From assembly GCA_017648065.1 (NCBI GenBank), contig JAGCJJ010000027.1, forward strand, positions 1-44,273: a DNA stretch of 44,273 nt. The letters are read 5' to 3'. Shown here in pieces: positions 25,346 to 33,322 of the stretch. The notes below the pieces were generated by a model that did no database searches, had not been told where the DNA came from, and saw only the letters and a program-made list of their open reading frames with translations. Both the position numbers and the translations under genes were made by a program. Each line of letters starts with the position of its first letter. The first letter of the stretch is position 1. Source of the DNA: Kiritimatiellia bacterium. Its GTDB lineage: Bacteria; Verrucomicrobiota; Kiritimatiellia; RFP12; UBA3636.

Positions 25346-26014
25346 ATGAAAACAAAAATGTTTTTAACAGCTCTATGTGGAGTTGCTATTGCAATGCTAG
25401 CAAATACAGCAAGTGCAGAAAATGCATTGGAAAAGATTAAGGATGGTTCAGGTAGCCGCTCTGGTCGTTCAGAAGGTTTCCGTGCAGGTATCATCTGCGA
25501 GCAGGATTATGTTAGTGGTGTAACATTAGCTCTAGCATCTAACATCGACAACGAAGCACATGCTTTTGAGTTTGCATTCCTAGTTAATACAGCTGAAAAA
25601 GACAGCTCTGGTTTCCAGTGGGGTTATTTCTGGGGTAACTATGTAAATAAGGGTAACTTCGGTGGTGTACAGTGGGGCTTTATCCAGAACCGCGTTGGTG
25701 GTAACATGACTGGTTGGCAGTCTTCTTTCATCAACCTAGTAGATGGCGACTTCTGTGGTCTACAGACCGGCTTGTACAACTGTGTCGAGGGTAAAATGAC
25801 AGGTGTACAATGGGGTTGGGTAAACCAAGCATGTAAGGATGCTTCTGGTCTACAGATGGGTCTTGTTAACCTAACAGATGGTAAGATTTCAGGTGTACAG
25901 TGGGGCTTTTACAACCAGACAAAAGACCTATATGGTGTACAGATTGGTCTTGTTAATCGCCTAGTAAACTATGACAAGTGGCCATTCACAGTACTAGTTC
26001 GTGCTGTATTCTAA
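25346..26014 (+). CDS. Exported GVQWGxxN repeat protein (LA_2272 surface-repeat type)
   Basis: 222 residues. The signal peptide MKTKMFLTALCGVAIAMLANTASA is followed by about seven imperfect 18-24 residue repeats built on G(V/L)Q(W/M/I)G...N, such as SGFQWGYFWGNYVN, GVQWGFIQNRVGGNMTGWQ and GLQTGLYNCVEGKMTG. The regular spacing suggests a solenoid of beta-strands. Related repeats occur in proteins annotated as LA_2272-family surface proteins; no enzymatic role is known. GAAGGG precedes the ATG. It lies 40 bases after the LpxC-like gene and 36 before mutS. A cell-envelope location is inferred from the signal peptide. Confidence 0.75.
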   Translation: MKTKMFLTALCGVAIAMLANTASAENALEKIKDGSGSRSGRSEGFRAGIICEQDYVSGVTLALASNIDNEAHAFEFAFLVNTAEKDSSGFQWGYFWGNYVNKGNFGGVQWGFIQNRVGGNMTGWQSSFINLVDGDFCGLQTGLYNCVEGKMTGVQWGWVNQACKDASGLQMGLVNLTDGKISGVQWGFYNQTKDLYGVQIGLVNRLVNYDKWPFTVLVRAVF

Positions 26015-26050
26015 TCTAAAAATAATTAGGTTATAGTTAGGTAAATATCA

Positions 26051-28630
26051 ATGGCAGAAGCACTTACTCCGATGATGCGCCAATATCAGCGCATTAAATC
26101 AGAGGTAGCAGCAGACATTTTATTGATGTTTCGCTTAGGCGATTTCTATGAAATGTTCTATGAAGATGCTCAGATTGCTGCACCTATTTTAGGTGTTGCA
26201 CTCACAAAGCGTGCTGGCTATCCAATGTGTGGAGTGCCTTATCATGCCGTTGATGTTTACCTTGCAAAGCTAGTTCGTGCGGGTAAAAAGATTGCTATTT
26301 GTGATCAAATGGAAGACCCTGCCCTTGCAAAAGGCATTGTTCGTCGAGAAATTACCCGCATCGTAACTCCTGGCTCTATCACAGAAGAAAATATTCTTTC
26401 TGATGAAAAAAATAATTATCTTGTTGCAGTAGCAGTTGGTCCATTTGATAAAAATAAAGCAGATGCATCAAAGCTTGCTATTGCAGCAATAGATATTTCT
26501 ACAGGTGAACTTTTTGCTGAAGAAGCAGAAAGCTTTGCTGAAGGTGTCAGTATTATACGCCGCCTCGCACCAGGTGAGGGAATTGTTCCTCGCCAATCTA
26601 TTGATGCAGAGGAATCATATTCAGAGTTATTACTTAAAGAAGCTGGTGTTGGTTGCATAACACCTGTGGAAGAGTGGTTCTTTGATGAAGCATCAGCTTA
26701 TGGTGCCGTAATTCGTCATTTTGCTGTGCGCTCTCTTGAAGGCTTTGGTTGCGAAGGTAAGCCTCTTGTGGCAGCAGCAGCCGGTGCACTGCTTCAGCAT
26801 GTGCGCGATAATCTTCGCCGCGACCTCTCACACGTCAAAAATCTTCGCTTAAATTTATCTGCTGGCTATATGCAACTAGATGAAGCTACTTGTTCTCATC
26901 TTGATTTGATTCCGCAAAATGGAAAAACCTCAGCAGAAACTCTTTTCGGTGTGCTAAACACTACTTGCACACCAATGGGCACACGCTTGCTTTCTCGTTG
27001 GATTGTGCGCCCACTTCATGATGTAGAAGCAATCAATGCCCGCCAATCTGCTGTAGCAGCAATAATCGGCGCAAGAAACAACTTAACTCCTTTGCGTGCA
27101 GCATTATCTGAGGTGCGAGACCTAGAGCGAATTATTGCACGAATCTCTCTTGGACGTGGTAATGCTCGCGATCTTCAAGCGGTGGCAAATGCCCTACGCG
27201 TAGTTCCAGAGTTGCGTAGCCGCTTGGAGGGTTCTGTCGCTCAAAGCTCATCTTTAATTGCTTCTTTACTTAATGATTTACAGCCTCTTCCTGAGCTTAC
27301 AGAGGAAATAGATAAAACGATTGTTGAAACACCTCCTACCACTCTTGTTGAGGGTGGCGTTATCCGTGAAGGTGTAGATGCAGAGCTTGATGAGCTACGT
27401 AATGCAGCTGCAAATGGTCGTGCCTGGATTGCAAATTATCAAGCTTCCGAAATTGCAAAAACAGGTATTAAAACTTTAAAGGTCAGATATAATAAGGTTT
27501 TTGGATATTTTATTGAAGTAAGTATCGGTCAAATAGGTAATGTTCCAGAGCATTATATGCGTAAGCAAACAATGACAAACTGCGAGCGTTATACTACAAC
27601 TGAGCTTAAGGATGTAGAAGAAAAAATTACTGGTGCCGCAGAGCGTGCAATTACAAAGGAAGAAGAGATTTTCCTTGCTTTGCGCGATAAAGTGGTTTCC
27701 TTTACCACACAAATCCAAGCAATAGCTGTGGCTATTGCAAATATTGATGTGCTTGCAGCACTTGCAGATAGAGCACTGGCACTAGGCTATATTCGCCCAC
27801 AAATATTGGAAGATGATACACTTCGTATTATTGGTGGACGTCACCCAGTGATTGAACAACTGCCTGATACCGAGCGTTTTGTTCCAAATGATGTTGAGCT
27901 AAATTGTGATTCTCGTCAAATTATGATTATCACGGGACCGAACATGGCAGGTAAGTCCACATATATTCGCCAAGTGGCTGTGCTTGTCATCATGGCACAG
28001 ATTGGCTCCTACATCCCAGCTGATGTTGCTGATATTGGTGTAGTGGACCGTGTATTTACACGTGTAGGTGCAAGTGATGACCTTGTTCGTGGTCGCAGTA
28101 CATTTATGGTGGAAATGCAGGAAACTGCAAATATTTTGAACAATGCCACACCGCGAAGCTTGATTGTCCTTGATGAGATTGGACGAGGAACAAGTACATT
28201 TGATGGTATTAGTATTGCTTGGGCTGTGGCAGAGTACTTGCATAATACACCATCTGTAAAGGCAAAAACATTGTTTGCAACTCACTATCATGAGCTTACC
28301 GATTTAGCAAATACTCTTGATGGTGTTGTAAATTGCAGTGTATTAGTAAGTGAAAATCCTAACGGAATAGTATTTTTAAGAAAAATTATAAATGGACCTG
28401 CTGATAAGAGCTATGGTATTGCAGTAGCAAAGCTTGCTGGTATGCCAGAAGGTGTTATTGGCAGGGCAAAGGATATTTTAACCACATTGGAGGCAGATGA
28501 TTCAGACTCAAATGCTTCAGCAAATAATGGAGATGCAAATCCTCTTGCCTTTGCTGAGACACGCGCAAAAGCTAAAAAAGCGCGTGAGGTATTTGAAGAT
28601 AAAAATATGCTTCTCTTTGATGGTTTCTAA
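26051..28630 (+). CDS. mutS: DNA mismatch repair protein MutS
   Basis: 859 residues, MutS1 length. Mismatch-binding motif F32-Y33-E34 in GDFYEMFYEDA; connector and lever domains; clamp region containing FGYFIEVSIGQ; ATPase with Walker A GPNMAGKSTYIRQ (629-641) and LDEIGRGTSTFDG (707-719), ending in the helix-turn-helix SYGIAVAKLAGMP. It recognises mismatches and small loops and recruits MutL (2550). The last ~50 residues are acidic/Ala-rich. There is no strong ribosome site at 26051 (TTAGG only). The gene is about 100 bases upstream of rpmB. Confidence 0.96.
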   Translation: MAEALTPMMRQYQRIKSEVAADILLMFRLGDFYEMFYEDAQIAAPILGVALTKRAGYPMCGVPYHAVDVYLAKLVRAGKKIAICDQMEDPALAKGIVRREITRIVTPGSITEENILSDEKNNYLVAVAVGPFDKNKADASKLAIAAIDISTGELFAEEAESFAEGVSIIRRLAPGEGIVPRQSIDAEESYSELLLKEAGVGCITPVEEWFFDEASAYGAVIRHFAVRSLEGFGCEGKPLVAAAAGALLQHVRDNLRRDLSHVKNLRLNLSAGYMQLDEATCSHLDLIPQNGKTSAETLFGVLNTTCTPMGTRLLSRWIVRPLHDVEAINARQSAVAAIIGARNNLTPLRAALSEVRDLERIIARISLGRGNARDLQAVANALRVVPELRSRLEGSVAQSSSLIASLLNDLQPLPELTEEIDKTIVETPPTTLVEGGVIREGVDAELDELRNAAANGRAWIANYQASEIAKTGIKTLKVRYNKVFGYFIEVSIGQIGNVPEHYMRKQTMTNCERYTTTELKDVEEKITGAAERAITKEEEIFLALRDKVVSFTTQIQAIAVAIANIDVLAALADRALALGYIRPQILEDDTLRIIGGRHPVIEQLPDTERFVPNDVELNCDSRQIMIITGPNMAGKSTYIRQVAVLVIMAQIGSYIPADVADIGVVDRVFTRVGASDDLVRGRSTFMVEMQETANILNNATPRSLIVLDEIGRGTSTFDGISIAWAVAEYLHNTPSVKAKTLFATHYHELTDLANTLDGVVNCSVLVSENPNGIVFLRKIINGPADKSYGIAVAKLAGMPEGVIGRAKDILTTLEADDSDSNASANNGDANPLAFAETRAKAKKAREVFEDKNMLLFDGF

Positions 28631-28669
28631 AAAAAACGGCAAAAAATGGTCAGATTTAAAAAATTTGAC

Positions 28670-28698
28670 TTGTTTTTTGAAAAAAATTAGTTTAATAT
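28670..28698 (+). promoter_or_regulatory. Possible promoter of rpmB
   Basis: TTGTTT (28670-28675), 17-base spacer, TAATAT (28693-28698), ahead of a strong AAGGAG ribosome site. Weak hexamers. Confidence 0.35.
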
Positions 28699-28728
28699 TA
28701 TGGCTTTCTTGCAAGGAGAATAATAGAT

Positions 28729-28956
28729 ATGTCTAGAGTTTGTGAAATCTGCGGCAAAGGTCCGCTAACAGGTAATAAAATCGTACGTCATGGTTTGGCG
28801 AAGTACAAAGGTGGTATCGGTCTTCATACTACAGCTGTTACACGCCGTCGCTTCCTTCCAAACCTACACAACGTTCACGCGATCGTGGACGGAAGAAAGT
28901 GCCACATCAGCGTATGCGCTGCTTGCATCAAGCAGGGTCGCGTAACAAAAGCATAA
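28729..28956 (+). CDS. rpmB: 50S ribosomal protein L28
   Basis: 75 residues. Typical L28 start [28 protein letters not shown] with C5/C8, and a second cysteine pair C63/C66 ([10 protein letters not shown]), so this is the zinc-ribbon form. [18 protein letters not shown] is the conserved rRNA-binding part. AAGGAG precedes the ATG and an intrinsic terminator follows; it is probably a single-gene unit or the end of the mutS transcript. Confidence 0.97.
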   Translation: MSRVCEICGKGPLTGNKIVRHGLAKYKGGIGLHTTAVTRRRFLPNLHNVHAIVDGRKCHISVCAACIKQGRVTKA

Positions 28957-28988
28957 TTAGCTTTTTTACTACGATAAGAGTATCTTTC

Positions 28989-29029
28989 AATAAGCCCCTC
29001 GTCTTTTATAGACAGGGGCTTATTTTTTT
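28989..29029 (+). terminator. Intrinsic terminator of rpmB
   Basis: AATAAGCCCCT (28989-28999) pairs with AGGGGCTTATT (29014-29024) with a short inner GTC/GAC extension, followed by a T-run. Confidence 0.9.
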
Positions 29030-29030
29030 A

Positions 29031-29064
29031 TTAAGCAGTGCATTACACAATGAAGCATGCTTAA
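29031..29064. other. Small inverted repeat downstream of rpmB
   Basis: TTAAGCA (29031-29037) and TGCTTAA (29058-29064) are perfect complements; the enclosed segment carries ATGAAGCAT, which recurs in other intergenic gaps (20513, 30689, 32309). The remainder to 29161 shows no gene. Confidence 0.4.
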
Positions 29065-29161
29065 CTAGAAGTGCGAAGTGTTTGAGAGGATGTCAGATTT
29101 GTAAATTGGAAGCTGAATAAGTATAGTGAATTTCTGTTTTTTTGCTTTTTTACAAATTGCA

Positions 29162-29190
29162 TTGACAGTTCGTTTTAAAAAATGATAAAT
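29162..29190 (+). promoter_or_regulatory. Sigma70-type promoter of BspA-like gene 1
   Basis: Perfect TTGACA (29162-29167), 17-base spacer, ATAAAT (29185-29190), 45 bases before the ATG at 29235. Confidence 0.6.
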
Positions 29191-29234
29191 TGATAAATAT
29201 GTAATTCGTTGACATTTACATGGGGTTAAGTAAT

Positions 29235-30509
29235 ATGAAAAAATCTTTATTTATTTTTACAATCAGTGCTTTAACAACACTCTGCTTTGCAGATCCAGTT
29301 TGGACAGAGACAGGTGATTCTACTACAAGTAAGCGAAAAGTTACAGATGGTAATTTCGTGGTTGGTTGGGATGGTACAGGTGGTACAGCACGAAGGTTGT
29401 ATTATGTCTCTCACGATGCTTCTGTAGGTACAGTGCTTGATATGACAACCCTTTGCTCAGATATGGAGGCTGCTGGAATTACATATCCTAATATAGTGAA
29501 TACAAGTGGATTTTTATCTGTGGCTGGAATTACGCGAATAGTATTCCCTGAGGAGATACCTACTTTTTATCAGCAGGCTTGTTCTTCTATGCCAGATTTG
29601 GAGTCTGTTGTTATTTCTTCCAAGACAACGTGGTCTGCAAAATCATATCCAAAGCAAGTATTCAGTTCTTGTGGAAAGCTTTCAACAATTACTCCTAGAG
29701 GCGTAACAGAAACAAATGGTGTCATATATCTTCCAGATGGTTGCACATCAATTGCACACAATATGCTTCAGGCATGTAAAAATGCACAGTTTAAGCATGT
29801 TATTGCTCCGTGGGCTACTTCCATCGAAGAAGCTGCTTTTCAATATTGCAATAATCTTGAAACGGTCACAGTTTCAAAAGATTTGAGTTCTATAAAAAGT
29901 TTTGCATTTGAAGGTTGCTCATCGTTAACAAACCTTGTAGCTGGGGATAATTCTTTTGAGAAGTTTTCAGACATTGGAGGATCAAAGACTTTTACAGGTT
30001 GCTCCAAACTTGCTCAAAAGTTTGATTTTTCTAAGTCAGTATTTACTTCTATGGGATATCAGGCTATGTATGGAGCAAATGGTATCCCAGAGATTCATTT
30101 TCCTGCAACATTGACATCTGTAGCAGGATCTGCTCTTCGTGCAGATACCCGACCAGTTCAGCGATTGATTTATTTCTATGGCGCTCCTCCAACATTTAAA
30201 GATGATGAAAAGCTTGCTTTGGGTAGCACAAATAATAATCCAACCCCTAGATTTATTGTATTTATCAAGGATGAGTATAAAGATGCATGGTTGGAATTAT
30301 TTGCAACAGACGCCTTTAATGAAATAACAGATGCTGATAAGGCAAGAACCGATTATCCTACAAAGTCAGAGGTTGTTAAGGTTCCTGAAAGCCGCATTTT
30401 AGGTACTTCAACATTTATGGCTCACTTTAATGGTGGAAATAAACTTTCTCCATATTATGTTTGCACATTTGTTGAGCCAAATATGCCTCTATCAATCATA
30501 ATACGATAA
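29235..30509 (+). CDS. BspA-like LRR_5 secreted protein 1
   Basis: 424 residues from the ATG at 29235, which gives a clean signal peptide (MKKSLFIFTISALTTLCFA); the in-frame ATG at 29220 would only add MGLSN. After the signal comes a conserved segment (VWTETGDSTTSKRKVTDGNF, VVGWDGTGG, VGTVLDMTTLCSDMEAA), then LRR_5 repeats (FSSCGKLSTI, FQYCNNLETVTV, FEGCSSLTNLV, FTGCSKLAQKF) and the tail PYYVCTFVEPNMPLSIIIR. Such proteins are commonly surface-exposed in host-associated bacteria. The first ~65 residues, the last ~20 and the 3' flank are almost identical to gene 2, whereas the middle diverges. Confidence 0.85.
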   Translation: MKKSLFIFTISALTTLCFADPVWTETGDSTTSKRKVTDGNFVVGWDGTGGTARRLYYVSHDASVGTVLDMTTLCSDMEAAGITYPNIVNTSGFLSVAGITRIVFPEEIPTFYQQACSSMPDLESVVISSKTTWSAKSYPKQVFSSCGKLSTITPRGVTETNGVIYLPDGCTSIAHNMLQACKNAQFKHVIAPWATSIEEAAFQYCNNLETVTVSKDLSSIKSFAFEGCSSLTNLVAGDNSFEKFSDIGGSKTFTGCSKLAQKFDFSKSVFTSMGYQAMYGANGIPEIHFPATLTSVAGSALRADTRPVQRLIYFYGAPPTFKDDEKLALGSTNNNPTPRFIVFIKDEYKDAWLELFATDAFNEITDADKARTDYPTKSEVVKVPESRILGTSTFMAHFNGGNKLSPYYVCTFVEPNMPLSIIIR

Positions 30510-30772
30510 ATAGAGTTTCATCTATTGCTTGTGTAGAGCGTACACTAGCGTGTTAAATTAGTAATTCAAACGGCACACCGATTAAGCTATCGCATTGGTG
30601 TGCCGTTTAAATATAATATGACCATTAAAAAAGCCACATAGATATTAGACATTTAAGGTTCTGAGTTGCTTTGTCCATGATGGGTGTTATGAAGCATTGC
30701 TCTGCAACATATTCTGTTGTGGCAGAGTGTAATTAAATCGGCTGCAAAATCCTGCCTGATTTTTATATTTTA
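30456..30772. repeat. Duplicated 3' flank, copy 1
   Basis: The last codons of BspA-like gene 1 plus about 260 bases of downstream sequence recur at 32079-32393 with high identity by eye. It contains a 12-base perfect hairpin AAACGGCACACC (30568-30579) / GGTGTGCCGTTT (30597-30608), extended to 15 pairs with one G-T, and a second imperfect hairpin CTCTGC (30700-30705) / GCAGAG (30722-30727). The first hairpin may act as a terminator although no T-run follows. No gene is seen in 30510-30863. Confidence 0.85.
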
Positions 30773-30773
30773 A

Positions 30774-30802
30774 TTGACTTTATATCCATAGTAGAGTAGC
30801 AT
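30774..30802 (+). promoter_or_regulatory. Probable promoter of BspA-like gene 2
   Basis: TTGACT (30774-30779), 17-base spacer, TAGCAT (30797-30802), 61 bases before the ATG at 30864. It begins just where similarity between the two duplicated flanks ends. Confidence 0.4.
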
Positions 30803-30863
30803 TTATATAAGTTTTTAATGGGTTATATTATCCATAACATAAAAACAATATAAGGCGAGAAAA

Positions 30864-32132
30864 ATGAATAAATTTAAATTAGCATTTACATCATTGATGG
30901 CATGTTTGGCAGTTCCTGTTTTAGCTGTTGTTTGGACAGAAACAGAGGATTCTACTGCAAGTAAGCGAAAAGTTACAGATGGTAATTTCGTGGTTGGTTG
31001 GGATGGCACAGGTGGTTCAGCATGGCGGCTATATTATGTTTCTCATGATGCATCAGTAGGTACAGTGCTTGATATGACAACACTTTGCTCTGATATGGAA
31101 GCAGCAGAAATAAAATATCCTAATACAGTAAATGGCTCTGGATTTGCTAATAAATCAGGAATTACAAGAATTGTATTCCCAGAAGAGATTATTTATTTTC
31201 ATCAAAATGCTTTCTCATCTATGTCAGAGCTAGAGTCTGTTGTAATTTCTTCTAAGACAACTTGGTCGCCTAGCTCAAATCCTAAGCAGTGCTTCAGTAG
31301 TTGTACTTCTCTTTCTATGATTACACCTCGTGGTGTTGCAGAAACAAATGGTGTCGTATACCTTCCTGAGGGTTGTACAGCAATCCCAAACAATATGTTT
31401 CAGTTTTGTAATGATGCACCAATTAAGCATGTTATAGCTCCTTGGGTTGTGTCTATTAAGGAAGCTGCATTTTACCCCATGTCTAAACTTGAAACAATAA
31501 CAGTTTCACCAGATATACATACTATTGGTGGTAATTACCCTATAAGCGACTGTGCCTCTCTTACAAAAATCATAGCAGGAGATAACTCTTTTAGAAAGTT
31601 ATCTTCATTGGATGGTAGTCAAGTTTTTAAAAATTGTAAAAATTTTTCTATGCCATTAAATTTTTCAAAGTCAACTTTTACTTCTATCCCATATAGATGT
31701 TTTTGGGGTACAACTGACAAGGTGCCTGAAATACGTTTGCCAGCTACATTAACTTATGTTGGGAAGAATGCTTTTCGTATGAACGATAATATAATGCAAA
31801 ATTTATTCTATTTCTATGGAAAACCACCAACCTTTGAGTGTGATGAGGATAATATATTTGGTAAGCATGGATGCTCTTCTTCTACTCACCCAAGGCGTAT
31901 CGTTTTTATTAAAGCTGAATACAAGACGGAATGGTTAACAATGTTTGGGGATAAGTTAGCTCCTATAACAGATGCAGATAAGGCAAGAGACGATTATCCA
32001 ACAAAGTCTGAAGTTGTAAAGGTTGTAGGTGCAAATGTTTTAGGTGTATCAACATATGAGTCTCGCTATTGCCCATACTATGTTTGCACATTTGTTGAGC
32101 CAAATATGCCTCTATCAATCATAATACGATAA
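30864..32132 (+). CDS. BspA-like LRR_5 secreted protein 2
   Basis: 422 residues with signal peptide MNKFKLAFTSLMACLAVPVLA. The conserved module after it (KRKVTDGNFVVGWDGTGGSA, VGTVLDMTTLCSDMEAAEI) is nearly identical to gene 1. Central repeats such as FSSCTSLSMITP, FQFCNDAPIKHVIAPW and FYPMSKLETITV are clearly related but diverged, and the tail PYYVCTFVEPNMPLSIIIR is identical. AAGGCGAG precedes the ATG. Probably an exported surface protein; target unknown. Confidence 0.85.
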   Translation: MNKFKLAFTSLMACLAVPVLAVVWTETEDSTASKRKVTDGNFVVGWDGTGGSAWRLYYVSHDASVGTVLDMTTLCSDMEAAEIKYPNTVNGSGFANKSGITRIVFPEEIIYFHQNAFSSMSELESVVISSKTTWSPSSNPKQCFSSCTSLSMITPRGVAETNGVVYLPEGCTAIPNNMFQFCNDAPIKHVIAPWVVSIKEAAFYPMSKLETITVSPDIHTIGGNYPISDCASLTKIIAGDNSFRKLSSLDGSQVFKNCKNFSMPLNFSKSTFTSIPYRCFWGTTDKVPEIRLPATLTYVGKNAFRMNDNIMQNLFYFYGKPPTFECDEDNIFGKHGCSSSTHPRRIVFIKAEYKTEWLTMFGDKLAPITDADKARDDYPTKSEVVKVVGANVLGVSTYESRYCPYYVCTFVEPNMPLSIIIR

Positions 32133-32393
32133 ATAGAGTTTCATCTATTGCTTGTGTAGAGTGTACACTGGCATGTTAAATTAGTAATTCAAACGGCGCA
32201 CCGATTAAGCTATCGCATCGGTGTGCCGTTTAATATAATATGACCATAAAAAAAGCCACATAGATCTTAGACAAGACTTAAGATTCTGAGTTGCTTTGTC
32301 AATGGCGCTATGAAGCATTGCTCTGCAACATATTCTGTTGTGGAAGAGTGTAATCAAATCGGCTGCAAAATCCTGCCTGATTTTTATATTTTA
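32079..32393. repeat. Duplicated 3' flank, copy 2
   Basis: Counterpart of 30456-30772. The main hairpin is AAACGGCGCACCGAT (32191-32205) / ATCGGTGTGCCGTTT (32217-32231), again fully pairable with one G-T pair. Similarity to copy 1 stops at about 32393, and sequence homologous to the inside of a BspA-like gene follows immediately. Confidence 0.85.
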
Positions 32394-32395
32394 TT

Positions 32396-33045
32396 GGGCA
32401 GACACTAATTATACAATAAGCCTACAAAAATTGATTTGCGGAGATAATACATTTCCAAAATTAGCAGTAATAGAGAACTCCCAAAATTTTCAGGGTTGCA
32501 CAAAACTAGTATCAAATTTTGATTTTAGTTCATCCTGTTTCACATCTATCGGACTACAAAGCTTTAACTCTTTTGAATATCAGCAAGAAATACGCTTGCC
32601 AGCAACACTTACATATTTTGGTAAGCAAGCACTAAGATCAGATTCAGTTAAGGTTCAGCGTCGTATTTGGTTTAATGGTGCTCCGCCAGAGTTTTATTAT
32701 GCATCAAATGATGCAGACTATGCATTATATGGTTCTGATATTCGTCAGATTGTGCTTGTTCCAGAGCAGTATGAAAAGGAATGGACAGAGTCTCTTTCTA
32801 TGCATGGTGCATCTGTTGTAGATGTTACTGACGCAGATAGAGTTCGAGATGATTATCCAACAAAGGTAACTGGTCTAGAAGCAAAAGTTGTTGGTAAAAA
32901 ATATAGAAAAGCACCATATAAAATTAAAGAGAGTGATGTTATAGGCTTAACGAATGGTCGCTCTCGTTGGAATAATGCTGGTCGCTATTACTATTTAGTT
33001 AAATGGCATGAGATTGCAGATTCAACTATAATTTGCATTTTCTAG
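32396..33045 (+). pseudogene. 5'-truncated BspA-like LRR_5 gene 3
   Basis: From about 32413 the frame encodes LQKLICGDNTFPKL, FQGCTKLVSNFDFSSSCFTSIG, EIRLPATLTYFGKQALRSD and the TDADRVRDDYPTKV segment, aligning with the C-terminal halves of genes 1 and 2. The signal peptide, conserved N-terminal module and first LRRs are absent; upstream sequence is instead a copy of the 3' flank of gene 1. An ATG at 32338 lies inside that copied flank and adds only unrelated residues. The C-terminus (KVVGKKYRKAPYKIKESDVI...) differs from genes 1 and 2. No promoter was found. Best read as a decapitated remnant. Confidence 0.75.
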
Positions 33046-33094
33046 ACGATATTGATTATTTCTTTTCTTATCATTGCATAATTTTATTGTGTAA

Positions 33095-33126
33095 GGATAA
33101 TTTTTAACTATATTAGAAAATTATCC
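33095..33126. terminator. Hairpin after the LRR cluster, possible terminator
   Basis: GGATAATTTT (33095-33104) and AAAATTATCC (33117-33126) are perfect 10-base complements with a 12-base loop. AT-rich with no long T-run beyond the stem. Confidence 0.5.
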
Positions 33127-33180
33127 TAATTAATGTTCCACAATGTACTAGTATATTTATGTCAAAATAGAGTATAACGA

Positions 33181-33209
33181 TTGACATAAAAATATTAAAT
33201 ATGTTACTT
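33181..33209 (+). promoter_or_regulatory. Probable promoter of the modular surface-protein gene
   Basis: Perfect TTGACA (33181-33186), 17-base spacer, TTACTT (33204-33209); an AT-rich TATATAAC follows. About 115 bases before the ATG at 33323. Confidence 0.45.
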
Positions 33210-33322
33210 TATATAACATATAAATGAGGGTTTTGTATAAGATATTACTTTTCAAAATTCTTAATAAAAATATATTACTACTAACGATTTAATACCTTAA
33301 ATCATTTGTGAAAGAGATTATT

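Noticed and set aside
32338..32395. ATG-initiated start of BspA-like gene 3
   Set aside because: This segment is a copy of the non-coding 3' flank of gene 1; the encoded residues resemble no signal peptide or LRR.
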